DNA of 58,509 nucleotides from an uncultured Flavobacteriaceae bacterium (lineage in GTDB: Bacteria; Bacteroidota; Bacteroidia; Flavobacteriales; Flavobacteriaceae): NCBI GenBank assembly GCA_913051755.1, contig CAJXBR010000003.1, positions 1-58,509 on the forward strand, given 5' to 3'. Made by a program: the position numbers and the translations under genes. The notes under the pieces were generated by a model. It searched no databases and had not been told where the DNA came from. It worked only from the letters and a program-made list of their open reading frames with translations. Below are positions 21,490 to 30,282 of the stretch, piece after piece. Each line of letters begins with the position of its first letter. Position 1 is the first letter of the stretch.

Positions 21490-22683
21490 ATGAACGTACA
21501 CGAGTACCAAGCCAAAGAAATTTTATCATCTTTTGGTGTTCGCATTCAAAGAGGCAAGGTTGCCCATACCACCAAAAATGCATTAACAGTTGCCCAAGAG
21601 CTTTCCAAAGAGACAGGAACCTCTTGGTTTGTTGTTAAAGCACAAATACATGCAGGAGGACGTGGTAAAGGTGGTGGTGTGAAACTGGCCAGAGGGATTG
21701 ACAAAGTCGAGGAGGTTGTTGACAGTATTTTGGGGATGGATTTAGTTACTCCTCAAACCCCTCCAGAGGGCAAACGTGTACATCAAGTTTTGATTGCTGA
21801 GGATGTGTATTATCCCGGAGCGTCTGAGCCAGAGGAGTACTATATGTCTGTATTGCTCAATCGATCGACAGGTCGTAATATGATTATGTATTCGACTGAA
21901 GGAGGTGTAGATATTGAGACAGTTGCTGAGGAAACACCTCATTTGATTTTTACAGAAGACATTGACCATGCAGTTGGTTTAATGCCTTTTCAGGCGCGTC
22001 GTATTGCGTTTAATTTAGGTCTTTCGGGCAATGCGTTTAAAGAAATGACACGTTTTGTAACAGCCTTGTATTCAGCCTATGTTCAGTCCGATTCTTCACT
22101 CTTTGAAATCAATCCTGTACTCAAAACGTCAGATGAAAAAATCTTGGCAGTCGATGCCAAAGTATCTTTGGACGACAATGCTTTATTTCGACATAAAGAC
22201 TATCAGATACTTCGTGATATAAGAGAAGAAAACCCTGTTGAGGTAGAAGCCAAAGAAGTGGGTCTAAACTATGTTGCTCTTGATGGCAATGTTGGGTGTA
22301 TGGTCAATGGAGCAGGTCTGGCAATGGCAACAATGGATCTGATCAAGCAAGCAGGTGGCGAACCAGCAAACTTTCTTGATGTTGGAGGAACTGCTGACGC
22401 AGCGAGAGTCGAAATAGCTTTTCGATTGATCCTCAAAGATCCTAAAGTAAAAGCGATATTAATCAATATTTTTGGAGGGATTGTTCGTTGCGATCGCGTA
22501 GCTCAGGGTATTGTTGATGCCTATAAAAACATGGGCGATAGTATACAAGTTCCCATCATTGTTCGCCTACAAGGTACCAATGCCGACATCGCTAAAGAAT
22601 TGATTGACAACTCTGGGTTGGCTGTTCACACTGCAGTTTTGTTCCAAGAAGCTGCTGACAAAGTACAGGAAGTTCTTCATTAA
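21490..22683 (+). CDS. sucC: Succinyl-CoA synthetase (ADP-forming) beta subunit
   Basis: 397 residues. With the alpha subunit SucD it makes succinate and ATP/GTP from succinyl-CoA in the TCA cycle. The N-terminal ATP-grasp domain opens MNVHEYQAKEILSSFGV and has VVKAQIHAGGRGKGGGVK, the nucleotide-binding region. The C-terminal CoA-ligase domain has LDGNVGCMVNGAGLAMATMD and ILINIFGGIVRCD. sucD is not adjacent: the next gene is hsp20, behind a hairpin, so sucC seems to be transcribed alone here, as in many Bacteroidetes. Confidence 0.97.
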   Translation: MNVHEYQAKEILSSFGVRIQRGKVAHTTKNALTVAQELSKETGTSWFVVKAQIHAGGRGKGGGVKLARGIDKVEEVVDSILGMDLVTPQTPPEGKRVHQVLIAEDVYYPGASEPEEYYMSVLLNRSTGRNMIMYSTEGGVDIETVAEETPHLIFTEDIDHAVGLMPFQARRIAFNLGLSGNAFKEMTRFVTALYSAYVQSDSSLFEINPVLKTSDEKILAVDAKVSLDDNALFRHKDYQILRDIREENPVEVEAKEVGLNYVALDGNVGCMVNGAGLAMATMDLIKQAGGEPANFLDVGGTADAARVEIAFRLILKDPKVKAILINIFGGIVRCDRVAQGIVDAYKNMGDSIQVPIIVRLQGTNADIAKELIDNSGLAVHTAVLFQEAADKVQEVLH

Positions 22684-22707
22684 ATAGACATTTTGTCATA
22701 TAAAATG

Positions 22708-22738
22708 AATAAATAAATGCCATTATGGCATATTTATT
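22708..22738 (+). terminator. Hairpin between sucC and hsp20, possible sucC terminator
   Basis: An imperfect palindrome: ATGCCA-TTA-TGGCAT core, extended by AATAAAT / ATTTATT after a 2-nt bulge. It starts 24 nt after the sucC stop. It may end sucC transcription, or may serve as an operator for the heat-shock gene downstream. It does not match the CIRCE repeat. Confidence 0.35.
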
Positions 22739-22788
22739 CGTTTGGTTCATCATTTGATTTATTACTATCAAACTTAAAAATTAATATT

Positions 22789-23214
22789 ATGAACATTATT
22801 CGAAGAACAACACCTTGGTTTCCATCGCTTTTTGATGATTTTTTTAATCGTGAATTTGGCATTGATGTCAATGATAGAACATATCAAAAGCCAGCAGTTA
22901 ACATCATAGAGAAAAACAATGCGTTTTTCATAGAACTGGTCGCTCCTGGTAAAGAAAAAAATGATTTTGATCTGGCGTTAGAAAATGATACGTTAACGAT
23001 TTCAACGACTTCTGAAAAAGAATTAAGTGAGGAAAATGCTCTCATTATGCGCAAGGAGTTTGACTATGCGTCATTTCAGCGCAGCTTTCGTATTCCTGAA
23101 ACAATTGATACTGATAACATCAAAGCCAATTATAAAAATGGTTTGCTATCGATTGAACTTCCCAAACGTAAAGAAGCTATCCTTGAGCCTAAAAAGGTGA
23201 TTAAAATCAACTAA
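22789..23214 (+). CDS. Small heat-shock protein, Hsp20/alpha-crystallin family
   Basis: 141 residues from the ATG at 22789; an in-frame extension to 22717 runs through the hairpin and is rejected. It is an ATP-independent holdase that keeps unfolding proteins soluble as large oligomers. The alpha-crystallin domain spans about residues 30-130, with the PAVNIIEKNNAFFIELVAPG strand pair and the conserved A-x-x-x-n-GLL motif as KANYKNGLLSIELPK. The C-terminal I-x-I/V anchor appears as KVIKIN. The N-terminal WFPSLFDDFFNREFG is the usual Phe-rich arm. It is followed by a strong terminator. Confidence 0.93.
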   Translation: MNIIRRTTPWFPSLFDDFFNREFGIDVNDRTYQKPAVNIIEKNNAFFIELVAPGKEKNDFDLALENDTLTISTTSEKELSEENALIMRKEFDYASFQRSFRIPETIDTDNIKANYKNGLLSIELPKRKEAILEPKKVIKIN

Positions 23215-23218
23215 TTTG

Positions 23219-23245
23219 AAAACCAGCCCTCGGGCTGGTTTTTTT
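23219..23245 (+). terminator. Rho-independent terminator of hsp20
   Basis: Inverted repeat AACCAGCC / GGCTGGTT with a CTCG loop and a run of at least seven T. It begins 5 nt after the hsp20 stop. Confidence 0.92.
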
Positions 23246-23297
23246 ATTTTACTGTTTGTAATTTTTTGGCATTAGGGTTTTGCATTTTCTTCATTGC

Positions 23298-23600
23298 TTA
23301 GTGATTGCTTGACTTTTGGCTTGACAATTTATTTCTGCCGAGTAAATCCATAGCTGATTGAATCATCAGGATTGGATTTCGAGCAAATGCATTATAATAG
23401 AAAGTCGCTCTAATCGTTCTCAATAAAATATCACGTGATGGTCCAAGTTCAGAGTTGATTTCATTTAATAGCCCTCTCACTTTTTCAAGCACCTCCCTTT
23501 TGGGAGTCTGAATGATATAGTTCGAATTGTCTTCGGTTTCGCTCAAAATTGTGAAAGTGGAAGCATATATTTTTCCTTCTAAAGAGAATTTTTCATTCAT
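23298..23600 (-). CDS. Small protein of unknown function downstream of uvrB
   Basis: 100 residues from the ATG at 23600 (a GTG two codons upstream is also in frame). I do not recognise the family. The sequence reads as a mixed alpha/beta domain: a strand pair at the start (KFSLEGKIYASTFTILSE), then amphipathic helices (REVLEKVRGLLNEINSELG and a second around residues 55-88 with MIQSAMDLLG), and a Ser/Lys-rich tail. There is no signal peptide or membrane segment. It starts 36 nt after the uvrB stop on the same strand, so it may be the tail of the uvrB transcript. Coding status rests on an open frame with ordinary codon use. Confidence 0.55.
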   Translation of the reverse strand: MNEKFSLEGKIYASTFTILSETEDNSNYIIQTPKREVLEKVRGLLNEINSELGPSRDILLRTIRATFYYNAFARNPILMIQSAMDLLGRNKLSSQKSSNH

Positions 23601-23636
23601 TGTCACTGTTACTGTGCAAAAAACATCTTACACTTG

Positions 23637-25619
23637 TTAAAATTTCAAATGGTCTTGAAAACTTTTCATCAGATCACGCAGTCGTGCTGCTTCGACAAAA
23701 TCTAGATCTTTCGCAGCGACTTCCATTGCTTTTCGTGTTTCCCTAATTTGTTTCTGAATTTGTTCTACACTCATATATTCCAATTCGGGCTCTGCTGCTT
23801 GCTGAATTTGTTCTACCTTTTCATTATCATATCCAAAAACTCCTTCAACAGCTTTATTTAATGGCGTCGGGGTGATGCCATGTTTTTCGTTGAAAGTAAG
23901 TTGTTTTTCCCGCCGATAATTGGTTTCATCAATTGTTTTTTGCATGCTTTTGGTGATTTTATCAGCATACATAATGGCTTTCCCATTCAAATGCCTAGCT
24001 GCCCGACCTACTGTTTGTGTTAGCGATCGAGCAGATCGCAAAAAACCCTCTTTGTCTGCATCGATGATGGCTACCAACGACACCTCTGGCAGGTCTAAGC
24101 CTTCCCGAAGTAGATTGACACCAATCAAAACATCAAACAACCCTCGTCGTAAATCTTGCATGATTTCTACACGTTCTAGCGTATCAATATCACTGTGGAT
24201 ATAACGACATCTGATCGAAATACGAGATAGATATTTGGTCAATTCTTCTGCCATTCGCTTCGTTAGGGTAGTGACCAGCACACGTTCATCTGCCTCTGCA
24301 CGAACCTGAATTTCCTCTACCAAATCATCGATTTGATTTTGACTTGGACGAACCTCAATGATTGGATCCAACAGCCCTGTAGGACGAATGATTTGCTCCA
24401 CATAAACACCCTCTGTCTGTTCCAGTTCGTAATCAGCAGGAGTGGCACTCACATAAATCACTTGGTTTTGAAGAGACTCAAATTCTTCATATTTCAATGG
24501 TCGGTTGTCCATAGCAGCAGGTAGTCGAAACCCATATTCAACTAGGTTTTCTTTCCGACTTCGGTCACCTCCATACATTGCATGTACTTGTGAAAGAGTA
24601 ACATGACTTTCATCAACAATCATTAGATAATCCTCGGGAAAGTAGTCCAAAAGACAAAAAGGACGTGTACCTGGCGCTCGACCGTCGATATAGCGTGAAT
24701 AGTTTTCGATCCCCGAGCAATAACCCAACTCCCGAATCATTTCTAAATCAAAGTTGGTTCGCTCCTCCAACCTAGTAGCTTCCAAGTGCTTGCCGACTTC
24801 TTTAAAGTAACCCACTTGCGCAACCAAATCATCTTGGATTTGATGAATTGCATTTTGTAACACATCAGGCGATGTGACAAACATGTTTGCAGGGTATATG
24901 GTGAGTTTATCAAATTTTTCCTTGATTTTATTTGAAATTGGATCAAAGCATTCAATGGCTTCGATTTCATCACCAAAAAAGTGGATTTTAAACGCATGAT
25001 CGGCATAGCTTGGGAAAATATCAACAATATCCCCCTTCACGCGAAAGGTGCCATGAAGAAAATCAGCTGTGGTTCGAGCGTATAAGCTTTGCACCAGTCG
25101 ATGTAAAAACGCAGTGCGAGCAATGACCTGACCCACCTCTACGCTAATCACATTTTTTCGAAATTCGATTGGGTTTCCAATCCCATATAAGCACGACACT
25201 GATGCGACTACCAATACATCTCTTCGACCTGATAATAGGGAAGAGGTTGTACTCAGTCTTAGCTTTTCAATTTCTTCGTTAATAGACAAGTCTTTTTCAA
25301 TATAAGTTCCAGTTGTGGGGATGTATGCCTCAGGCTGATAATAATCGTAATAGGAAACAAAGTATTCAACAGCGTTCTCAGGAAAAAACTGCTTAAACTC
25401 AGCGTATAGTTGAGCAGCAAGGGTTTTGTTGTGCGCAAGCACCAAGGTGGGTCGTTGCACCTTTTCGATAACATTGGCAACAGTAAATGTTTTTCCCGAT
25501 CCTGTGACACCCATGAGTGTTTGAAATTTATCACGACTCTCCAATCCCTCTGTGAGTTGTTGAATCGCTTCTGGCTGATCGCCTGTTGGCTTGAAATCGG
25601 AAACAATATGAAACTTCAT
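23637..25619 (-). CDS. uvrB: Excinuclease ABC subunit B
   Basis: 660 residues from the ATG at 25619 (MKFHIVSDFKPTGDQPEAI); the open frame to 25649 adds nothing conserved. UvrB is the damage-verifying helicase-like subunit of nucleotide excision repair. Seen: Walker A LMGVTGSGKTFTVANV, the beta-hairpin YYDYYQPEAYIPTTGTYIEKD, helicase motif II MIVDESHVTLSQ, motif V-VI LLREGLDLPEVSLVAI and QTVGRAARHLNG, and a C-terminal UVR domain (MEVAAKDLDFVEAARLRDLM). It is transcribed divergently from the unknown gene at 25702 and has its own promoter. Confidence 0.98.
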   Translation of the reverse strand: MKFHIVSDFKPTGDQPEAIQQLTEGLESRDKFQTLMGVTGSGKTFTVANVIEKVQRPTLVLAHNKTLAAQLYAEFKQFFPENAVEYFVSYYDYYQPEAYIPTTGTYIEKDLSINEEIEKLRLSTTSSLLSGRRDVLVVASVSCLYGIGNPIEFRKNVISVEVGQVIARTAFLHRLVQSLYARTTADFLHGTFRVKGDIVDIFPSYADHAFKIHFFGDEIEAIECFDPISNKIKEKFDKLTIYPANMFVTSPDVLQNAIHQIQDDLVAQVGYFKEVGKHLEATRLEERTNFDLEMIRELGYCSGIENYSRYIDGRAPGTRPFCLLDYFPEDYLMIVDESHVTLSQVHAMYGGDRSRKENLVEYGFRLPAAMDNRPLKYEEFESLQNQVIYVSATPADYELEQTEGVYVEQIIRPTGLLDPIIEVRPSQNQIDDLVEEIQVRAEADERVLVTTLTKRMAEELTKYLSRISIRCRYIHSDIDTLERVEIMQDLRRGLFDVLIGVNLLREGLDLPEVSLVAIIDADKEGFLRSARSLTQTVGRAARHLNGKAIMYADKITKSMQKTIDETNYRREKQLTFNEKHGITPTPLNKAVEGVFGYDNEKVEQIQQAAEPELEYMSVEQIQKQIRETRKAMEVAAKDLDFVEAARLRDLMKSFQDHLKF

Positions 25620-25625
25620 AGCATA

Positions 25626-25656
25626 CAAAAATACCATAATTTCAGGCACTGCTCAA
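25626..25656 (-). promoter_or_regulatory. uvrB promoter (TTG - 20 nt - TATTTTTG)
   Basis: On the minus strand TTG (25656-25654), a 20-nt spacer and TATTTTTG (25633-25626). The box ends 6 nt before the uvrB ATG, giving a very short or absent leader. No SOS box is evident. Confidence 0.65.
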
Positions 25657-25689
25657 TTGATGTTGCCCATAACATTGGGCAAAAGCCAT

Positions 25690-25697
25690 TACTTTTG
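25690..25697 (+). promoter_or_regulatory. Probable promoter -7 box of the 25702 gene
   Basis: TACTTTTG matches TAnnTTTG exactly and ends 4 nt before the ATG. A -33 partner at the right distance is not obvious. Confidence 0.45.
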
Positions 25698-25701
25698 CAC
25701 T

Positions 25702-26769
25702 ATGGCATCTAATGATAAATTAATTACAACAAAAAAACCAAGCTATCCAATTAGCCCTTTTTTAGTTGATTATTTAGCTCATTACAACAGAACTGCTCCA
25801 TTTCCAATTTCCTATCATGACTTGGAGCGTTTTTCTGGTTCCGTTTCTGTGATGGACAAAAATGATAATGACACCTTATGGGTTCGTGTTTTTTACAATG
25901 ACAGTGAACGTCATGAAATTGATGACAATTTGAAACGTATATACACCCTTCTTTTGTCTGATGGAAGTACTGACATGGTTAGGTTTTTGAATGTGGATGC
26001 GATTGATTACTGCACTTTTGGAAATTCAAAACCATTTCGAATCAAAATCCGAAACATCTTAAACGACAATTTCGTTTATTTCTATATAAAAAAAGCAGAT
26101 GCCTCTCGTGCTTATGGTTTGGAGTTTGAGCACATGCTATCTCCTTATAATCTAAATTTTTTGGTACATGAGGATACCTTGGTAGAGGAGCATATTGCTG
26201 GAATACCTGGTGATGAATTTATTTCAAACTATTTGCCAAAGTGTTCCAACAGCGAGAAGAGTCAAATTGCCAAACAATTTGTAAAATTCAATGAAAGATG
26301 TATGATTCGTCTCTTGGGTGATATGCGTTCCTACAATTATGTCATCGTGCCAACCCATGACTTCGATCAAGTTGTTTATAAAATACGTTCAATTGATTTT
26401 GACCAGCAGTCCTATGAAGCCAAGTTAAAGGTATATCGACCCCAATTTTTTAAAGAAAATTTCCCAATGGTTGAATTGGTTCGTAATTATTTAGATAAAA
26501 ATGCTGTTGATCAATATAAAATTGAAGAAAGAGCGATTATCGCCAAACGAATTTTGAGCACAGAGACTCGTCTAACACAACTGATGAAATGTATGCTGAA
26601 AGATGAACTCTCAACGCCTGAGAATGTGAAACAACTCAAGTCTGAAATCTATGCGTATATCCCTGATAAAAACTTCAATAACAGTTTTAATATGGGCGGA
26701 ATAGTACGAGCAGCATTTGAATTTGTGAAGCGGAATTACGAAAATCACGAGATGCTTCGCAATGATTAA
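25702..26769 (+). CDS. Conserved-looking soluble protein of unknown function
   Basis: 355 residues from the ATG at 25702 (MASNDKLITTKKPSYPISPF). I cannot assign a family. It has no signal peptide or membrane segment. The N-terminal half is a beta-rich region with DTLWVRVFYNDSERHEIDDN and the segment RFLNVDAIDYCTFGNSKPFRIKI. The middle has EFEHMLSPYNLNFLVHEDTLVEEHIAGIPGDEFI and NYVIVPTHDFDQVVYKIRSIDFDQQSY. The YNYVIV...IRSIDFDQ part is loosely reminiscent of a kinase-like fold (catalytic and D-x-D regions), but this is only an impression. The C-terminal third is helical. It is divergent from uvrB, and its stop overlaps the convergent gene at 26766 by four bases. The long, well-formed frame with a promoter makes a real gene likely. 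Confidence 0.75.
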   Translation: MASNDKLITTKKPSYPISPFLVDYLAHYNRTAPFPISYHDLERFSGSVSVMDKNDNDTLWVRVFYNDSERHEIDDNLKRIYTLLLSDGSTDMVRFLNVDAIDYCTFGNSKPFRIKIRNILNDNFVYFYIKKADASRAYGLEFEHMLSPYNLNFLVHEDTLVEEHIAGIPGDEFISNYLPKCSNSEKSQIAKQFVKFNERCMIRLLGDMRSYNYVIVPTHDFDQVVYKIRSIDFDQQSYEAKLKVYRPQFFKENFPMVELVRNYLDKNAVDQYKIEERAIIAKRILSTETRLTQLMKCMLKDELSTPENVKQLKSEIYAYIPDKNFNNSFNMGGIVRAAFEFVKRNYENHEMLRND

Positions 26770-27257
26770 TACCATTGATCATCATGATAGCTTTCATCTT
26801 CCCATCCCTCTTGGTCGTCGTCAGACTGTATTTCCTCTGACTGCTCAAATGTTTTTTGTGGGGCCTGGTCTGGGACTACACCATGACTAAACACAAGCTG
26901 TGGGTAGCTTACACCAGGGATGGACTCAGCCTCTTCGACACAGGTGACAAAAAAAGTCCACATGTTTAAAAAGTCATAGATGTAAAGTGCTGTTTTTTGA
27001 TCATCAGCAAAAACATCTTGCAAGGCAGTTTGATGCATCAACTTTGAGGGTTCTTCAAACATATCTGTTAAAGCAATTGCTTCACCCTGATTCCATTCTT
27101 CATCAGCCACATAAAAGGTAGCCATTTCGTGACCACTCATCCCAAAAGACTGAATGATTGTATTGTGTAAGTCTTCAAAAGTAGAACTGCTTTCCAGCTC
27201 TACATCTCTGAAAATATCGTCTTCGGCATCTAAAATAATTCTAAATCGATAAATCAT
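26766..27257 (-). CDS. Plasmid pRiA4b ORF-3-like (IS1096 passenger TnpR-type) protein
   Basis: 163 residues. The domain is the one named after pRiA4b ORF-3: [21 protein letters not shown], then TFEDLHNTIIQSFGMSGHEMATFYV, and KTALYIYDFLNMWTFFV later, matching the family's xYxYDFGDxWxH core in degenerate form. Despite the name there is no transposase or inverted repeat here, so it looks like a resident gene. Molecular function is unknown. The C-terminal tail is very acidic with aromatic residues (DDDQEGWEDESYHDDQWY). It starts inside the last 17 bases of ctaA and is the final gene of the tsaC-cca-ctaA run. Confidence 0.75.
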   Translation of the reverse strand: MIYRFRIILDAEDDIFRDVELESSSTFEDLHNTIIQSFGMSGHEMATFYVADEEWNQGEAIALTDMFEEPSKLMHQTALQDVFADDQKTALYIYDFLNMWTFFVTCVEEAESIPGVSYPQLVFSHGVVPDQAPQKTFEQSEEIQSDDDQEGWEDESYHDDQWY

Positions 27258-28269
27258 TTGGTTTAATTTTTATGCGAAGCAACCAATAAAATTGGGCGCT
27301 AAATAATAATACTGCAATGAGTAAATGAAGTGGCTGTGTACCCCAAGGAAAATCAACATAATACATTAAAATTCCAAGTGCAATTTCTGCTAGAATAGAT
27401 CCAATAATAAAATGAATATACTTTCTTTCAAGACCTTCTTTCACGACCTGCCTGTAGATCATGATACTGACTGCCACCACAAACAACGACAAGGAGCGAT
27501 GAACATAAAATGAGATCTCTGGAAGACTCAGCCATAACTGTGGATCATCATACCCTGCTTGTTTGATTTGATAGTCGATAAATTGTCGCACATCAACTCC
27601 CAATCCAAATTGAATGATGGTTAAAATAAAAGCAACAGCAATCAGGTTGATGCATTTTTTTGAAGGGAGCTGAATTTGATTTCCATGACTCTTTGCACGT
27701 ATAAAAAGCAATCCACTGACAATGAGGAGTGCCATGACCATATGAAGTGATATTTTACTAGGCAGTAGATTGGAGTCAACGACAGTTTTTCCCAGCCAGG
27801 CTTGTATACCCATGCCAACAACTGTTAAAAAAGAAAAAACAGCTAGTATTGGAGTGCTTCTAATCCACCAAAGACTGCGAATGAATAGGCCAAGGACAAT
27901 CAAACCAGAAATTACGCCGAGTAATCGATTGATAAACTCTACCCATGTGTGGGTGGCATTGAAAGTCGTGTAATCGTGTTTATCGTAAATCTCCCAGTTA
28001 CTAAAATCTATTGTTTTACCACTGTTGAAGTCTTTGATTGCGACTTGTAATGAGTTTTTATAGATAATCACATTTCCTTTATCATAGGTCTTTTCAGGTT
28101 TCCAGTCCAGTTGACTACGTTCAGTGGGAGGGATGAGATACCCAAAGCATTTTGGCCAGTCAGGACACCCCATACCACTGCCAGTCATTCGTACAATTGC
28201 ACCAGCAAGGATGACCAAATAAACAGATAGTAAGGCCCATTGTGCCCAGGAAAATATAGGGTTATTCAT
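27241..28269 (-). CDS. ctaA: Heme A synthase (COX15/CtaA family)
   Basis: 342 residues, about eight transmembrane helices. It oxidises the C8 methyl of heme O to a formyl group, giving heme A for aa3-type cytochrome oxidase. The N-terminus has [26 protein letters not shown] with a Cys pair. Heme-ligand histidines appear in [36 protein letters not shown] and [11 protein letters not shown]. The gene overlaps cca upstream by 8 bases. The other oxidase-assembly genes are not in the window. Confidence 0.93.
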   Translation of the reverse strand: MNNPIFSWAQWALLSVYLVILAGAIVRMTGSGMGCPDWPKCFGYLIPPTERSQLDWKPEKTYDKGNVIIYKNSLQVAIKDFNSGKTIDFSNWEIYDKHDYTTFNATHTWVEFINRLLGVISGLIVLGLFIRSLWWIRSTPILAVFSFLTVVGMGIQAWLGKTVVDSNLLPSKISLHMVMALLIVSGLLFIRAKSHGNQIQLPSKKCINLIAVAFILTIIQFGLGVDVRQFIDYQIKQAGYDDPQLWLSLPEISFYVHRSLSLFVVAVSIMIYRQVVKEGLERKYIHFIIGSILAEIALGILMYYVDFPWGTQPLHLLIAVLLFSAQFYWLLRIKIKPNDLSI

Positions 28270-29704
28270 CTGTTTCTTTTATGGGTTTAAATCCGAGCTC
28301 GTGTGCCTTTTGCAACATCATTTTGTGTGCTGCTTCAAACTCATTTGGGATCTCTCCATCAAGGATGGCTTCTTTAATATGCTCTTTGATCAATCCAATT
28401 TCTCGGCAAGGGCCTACGCCAAATGCTTGCATAATAAATTCCCCATCGACAGGAGGTTGAAAATTTCGAATGCGATCTCGCTCTTCAACTTCAACGATTT
28501 TTTGACGAACGATTTTGAAATTGTTGTGATATTTTTCAAATCGACGTGGGTTTTTGGTTGTAATATCAGCTTCACACAAAAGCAATAGATCTTCGATTAG
28601 TTCTCCAGCGTCAAAAACCAGCCTGCGCACTGCTGCATCAGTTACAATATCTTGCGATATGACAATTGGTCGCGAGCTCATAAATACAAGTTTTTGTACG
28701 TATTTCATCTTCTCATTCAGCGGCATTTTTAATCGCTTGAACAATTTGTAAACCATTTTCGCACCCATAAACTCATGAGCATGGAAGGTCCACCCGACTT
28801 TCTGATTGAACTTTTTGGTGGGTGCTTTTCCAATATCATGTAGCAATGCTGCCCAACGTAACCACAAATTATCAGTGGTTTCACAGATGTTGTCAACAAC
28901 TTCAAAGGTGTGATAAAAATTGTCTTTGTGGCGTTGTCCTTCCACTTCTTCAACCCCTTTCAACGCACAAAGCTCAGGAAGAATTCGTTGGAGTAATCCT
29001 AGTTTGTCTAACAGTAAAAATCCAGTAGAGGGTTTAGCTGTCAGCAATATTTTATGAATCTCATCAATGATTCGTTCTTTCGATAGGATGTCGATTCGAT
29101 CAGCCATGATAGCGATCGACTTCATCGTTTGTGTCTCAATTGTAAAGCCAAGTTGACTTGCAAAGCGCACAGCGCGAAGCATCCTCAAAGGGTCGTCGGA
29201 GAAGGTTTGTGCAGCAGCTGTTGGGGTCTTCAGTATTTTATTTTCCAAATCATCCAACCCATTGAAAGGATCGATGAGTGTTCCAAATTCTGAGGGGTTC
29301 AGTGCAAAGGCTAAGGCATTGACTGTAAAGTCCCTACGCTTCTGATCATCTGCCAAACTACCACTCTCCACAACTGGATTTCGACTATTTCTTTTATAAC
29401 TTTCTTTTCTAGCACCCACAAACTCAAGCTCGAACGCGCCAACGCGAATCATTGCAGTTCCATAGTTTTTATAAACACTCAATTTTCCTGTATTTGGAAG
29501 CTGGTCAGCAACTGCTTTTGCCAGCGAAATACCACTACCTTCACAAACGATATCAATGTCTTTGGTGTCTTTGCGTTGCAACAATGCGTCTCGAACACAT
29601 CCACCAATAGCAAACGCTCGTGTTTGCATTTTTTCAGAGATTTCGCCAATCGCAGAAAAGATGGGATCTGAAAATGCTTGATGTAAATTTTTATCTGTTG
29701 TCAA
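28262..29704 (-). CDS. cca: tRNA nucleotidyltransferase with HD domain (CCA-adding/poly(A) polymerase family)
   Basis: 480 residues. It adds or repairs the 3' CCA end of tRNAs. The class II nucleotidyltransferase head has [12 protein letters not shown] and KDIDIVCEG (catalytic Asp pair), then [24 protein letters not shown] and [19 protein letters not shown]-terminal HD phosphohydrolase domain shows [16 protein letters not shown]. The start codon is a TTG at 29704, overlapping the upstream stop as TTGA. The first ATG is 26 codons further in and would remove conserved sequence, so TTG is preferred. Confidence 0.94.
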   Translation of the reverse strand: MTTDKNLHQAFSDPIFSAIGEISEKMQTRAFAIGGCVRDALLQRKDTKDIDIVCEGSGISLAKAVADQLPNTGKLSVYKNYGTAMIRVGAFELEFVGARKESYKRNSRNPVVESGSLADDQKRRDFTVNALAFALNPSEFGTLIDPFNGLDDLENKILKTPTAAAQTFSDDPLRMLRAVRFASQLGFTIETQTMKSIAIMADRIDILSKERIIDEIHKILLTAKPSTGFLLLDKLGLLQRILPELCALKGVEEVEGQRHKDNFYHTFEVVDNICETTDNLWLRWAALLHDIGKAPTKKFNQKVGWTFHAHEFMGAKMVYKLFKRLKMPLNEKMKYVQKLVFMSSRPIVISQDIVTDAAVRRLVFDAGELIEDLLLLCEADITTKNPRRFEKYHNNFKIVRQKIVEVEERDRIRNFQPPVDGEFIMQAFGVGPCREIGLIKEHIKEAILDGEIPNEFEAAHKMMLQKAHELGFKPIKETDE

Positions 29705-30255
29705 GGACGAACTGTTTTGATTTCCCCATCACTTGTCATCTTCACAATTCTCGATGGTGTAACAGGGTATTTTCCTAATTTCAAAGGTACAACATAGTCT
29801 ACTTGCTCCAAAATACGACTGCTGATTTGAGATGATTCCTCTGGGATTTGTTCACCACTGAGGTTCGCAGAGGTAGCAATGATGGGTTTACCAAAGGACT
29901 TTATCAAATCAAGGGCAAAACCACTCTTCGGAATTCGAAAGGCCATAGACCCATCATCAGCCATTGCCATAGGAGCAAGTTGTTTTGCCTTAGGATAAAC
30001 AATTGTTGTCGGAACACTTGCATTATCCAAGATGTCAAACACCTGTTTGGGGATCGATTCAACATATTCTTTTAGCATTTCAAAATTGGAAACCAAGGAG
30101 ACAAGAGATTTGTTTTGCTTTCTGTTTTTAATCAAAAAAATCTTCTTGACTGCCTCCTCATCTGTTGCATCACAGCCAAGTCCGAGAACAGTATCGGATG
30201 GAAACAGAATAACCCCCGAATTCAGGAGTGCAGCAAGACATTTTTTAATAGTCAT
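29701..30255 (-). CDS. L-threonylcarbamoyladenylate synthase (YrdC/Sua5 family)
   Basis: 184 residues, the short YrdC/TsaC form. It makes threonylcarbamoyl-AMP from threonine, bicarbonate and ATP, the first step of t6A37 formation in ANN-decoding tRNAs. Seen: [41 protein letters not shown] (the KxR and PxxxL-like strand), [18 protein letters not shown] and [12 protein letters not shown]. It starts the compact operon with cca, ctaA and the ORF-3-like gene, overlapping cca by 4 bases. Confidence 0.94.
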   Translation of the reverse strand: MTIKKCLAALLNSGVILFPSDTVLGLGCDATDEEAVKKIFLIKNRKQNKSLVSLVSNFEMLKEYVESIPKQVFDILDNASVPTTIVYPKAKQLAPMAMADDGSMAFRIPKSGFALDLIKSFGKPIIATSANLSGEQIPEESSQISSRILEQVDYVVPLKLGKYPVTPSRIVKMTSDGEIKTVRP

Positions 30256-30282
30256 ACCTCCAAATGTATGATTTACAATGGT

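Noticed and set aside
21490..22683. sucC without sucD next to it as an anomaly
   Set aside because: Separated sucC and sucD are common in Bacteroidetes.
22717..22788. N-terminal extension of hsp20
   Set aside because: It runs through the sucC-hsp20 hairpin and does not resemble Hsp20 sequence.
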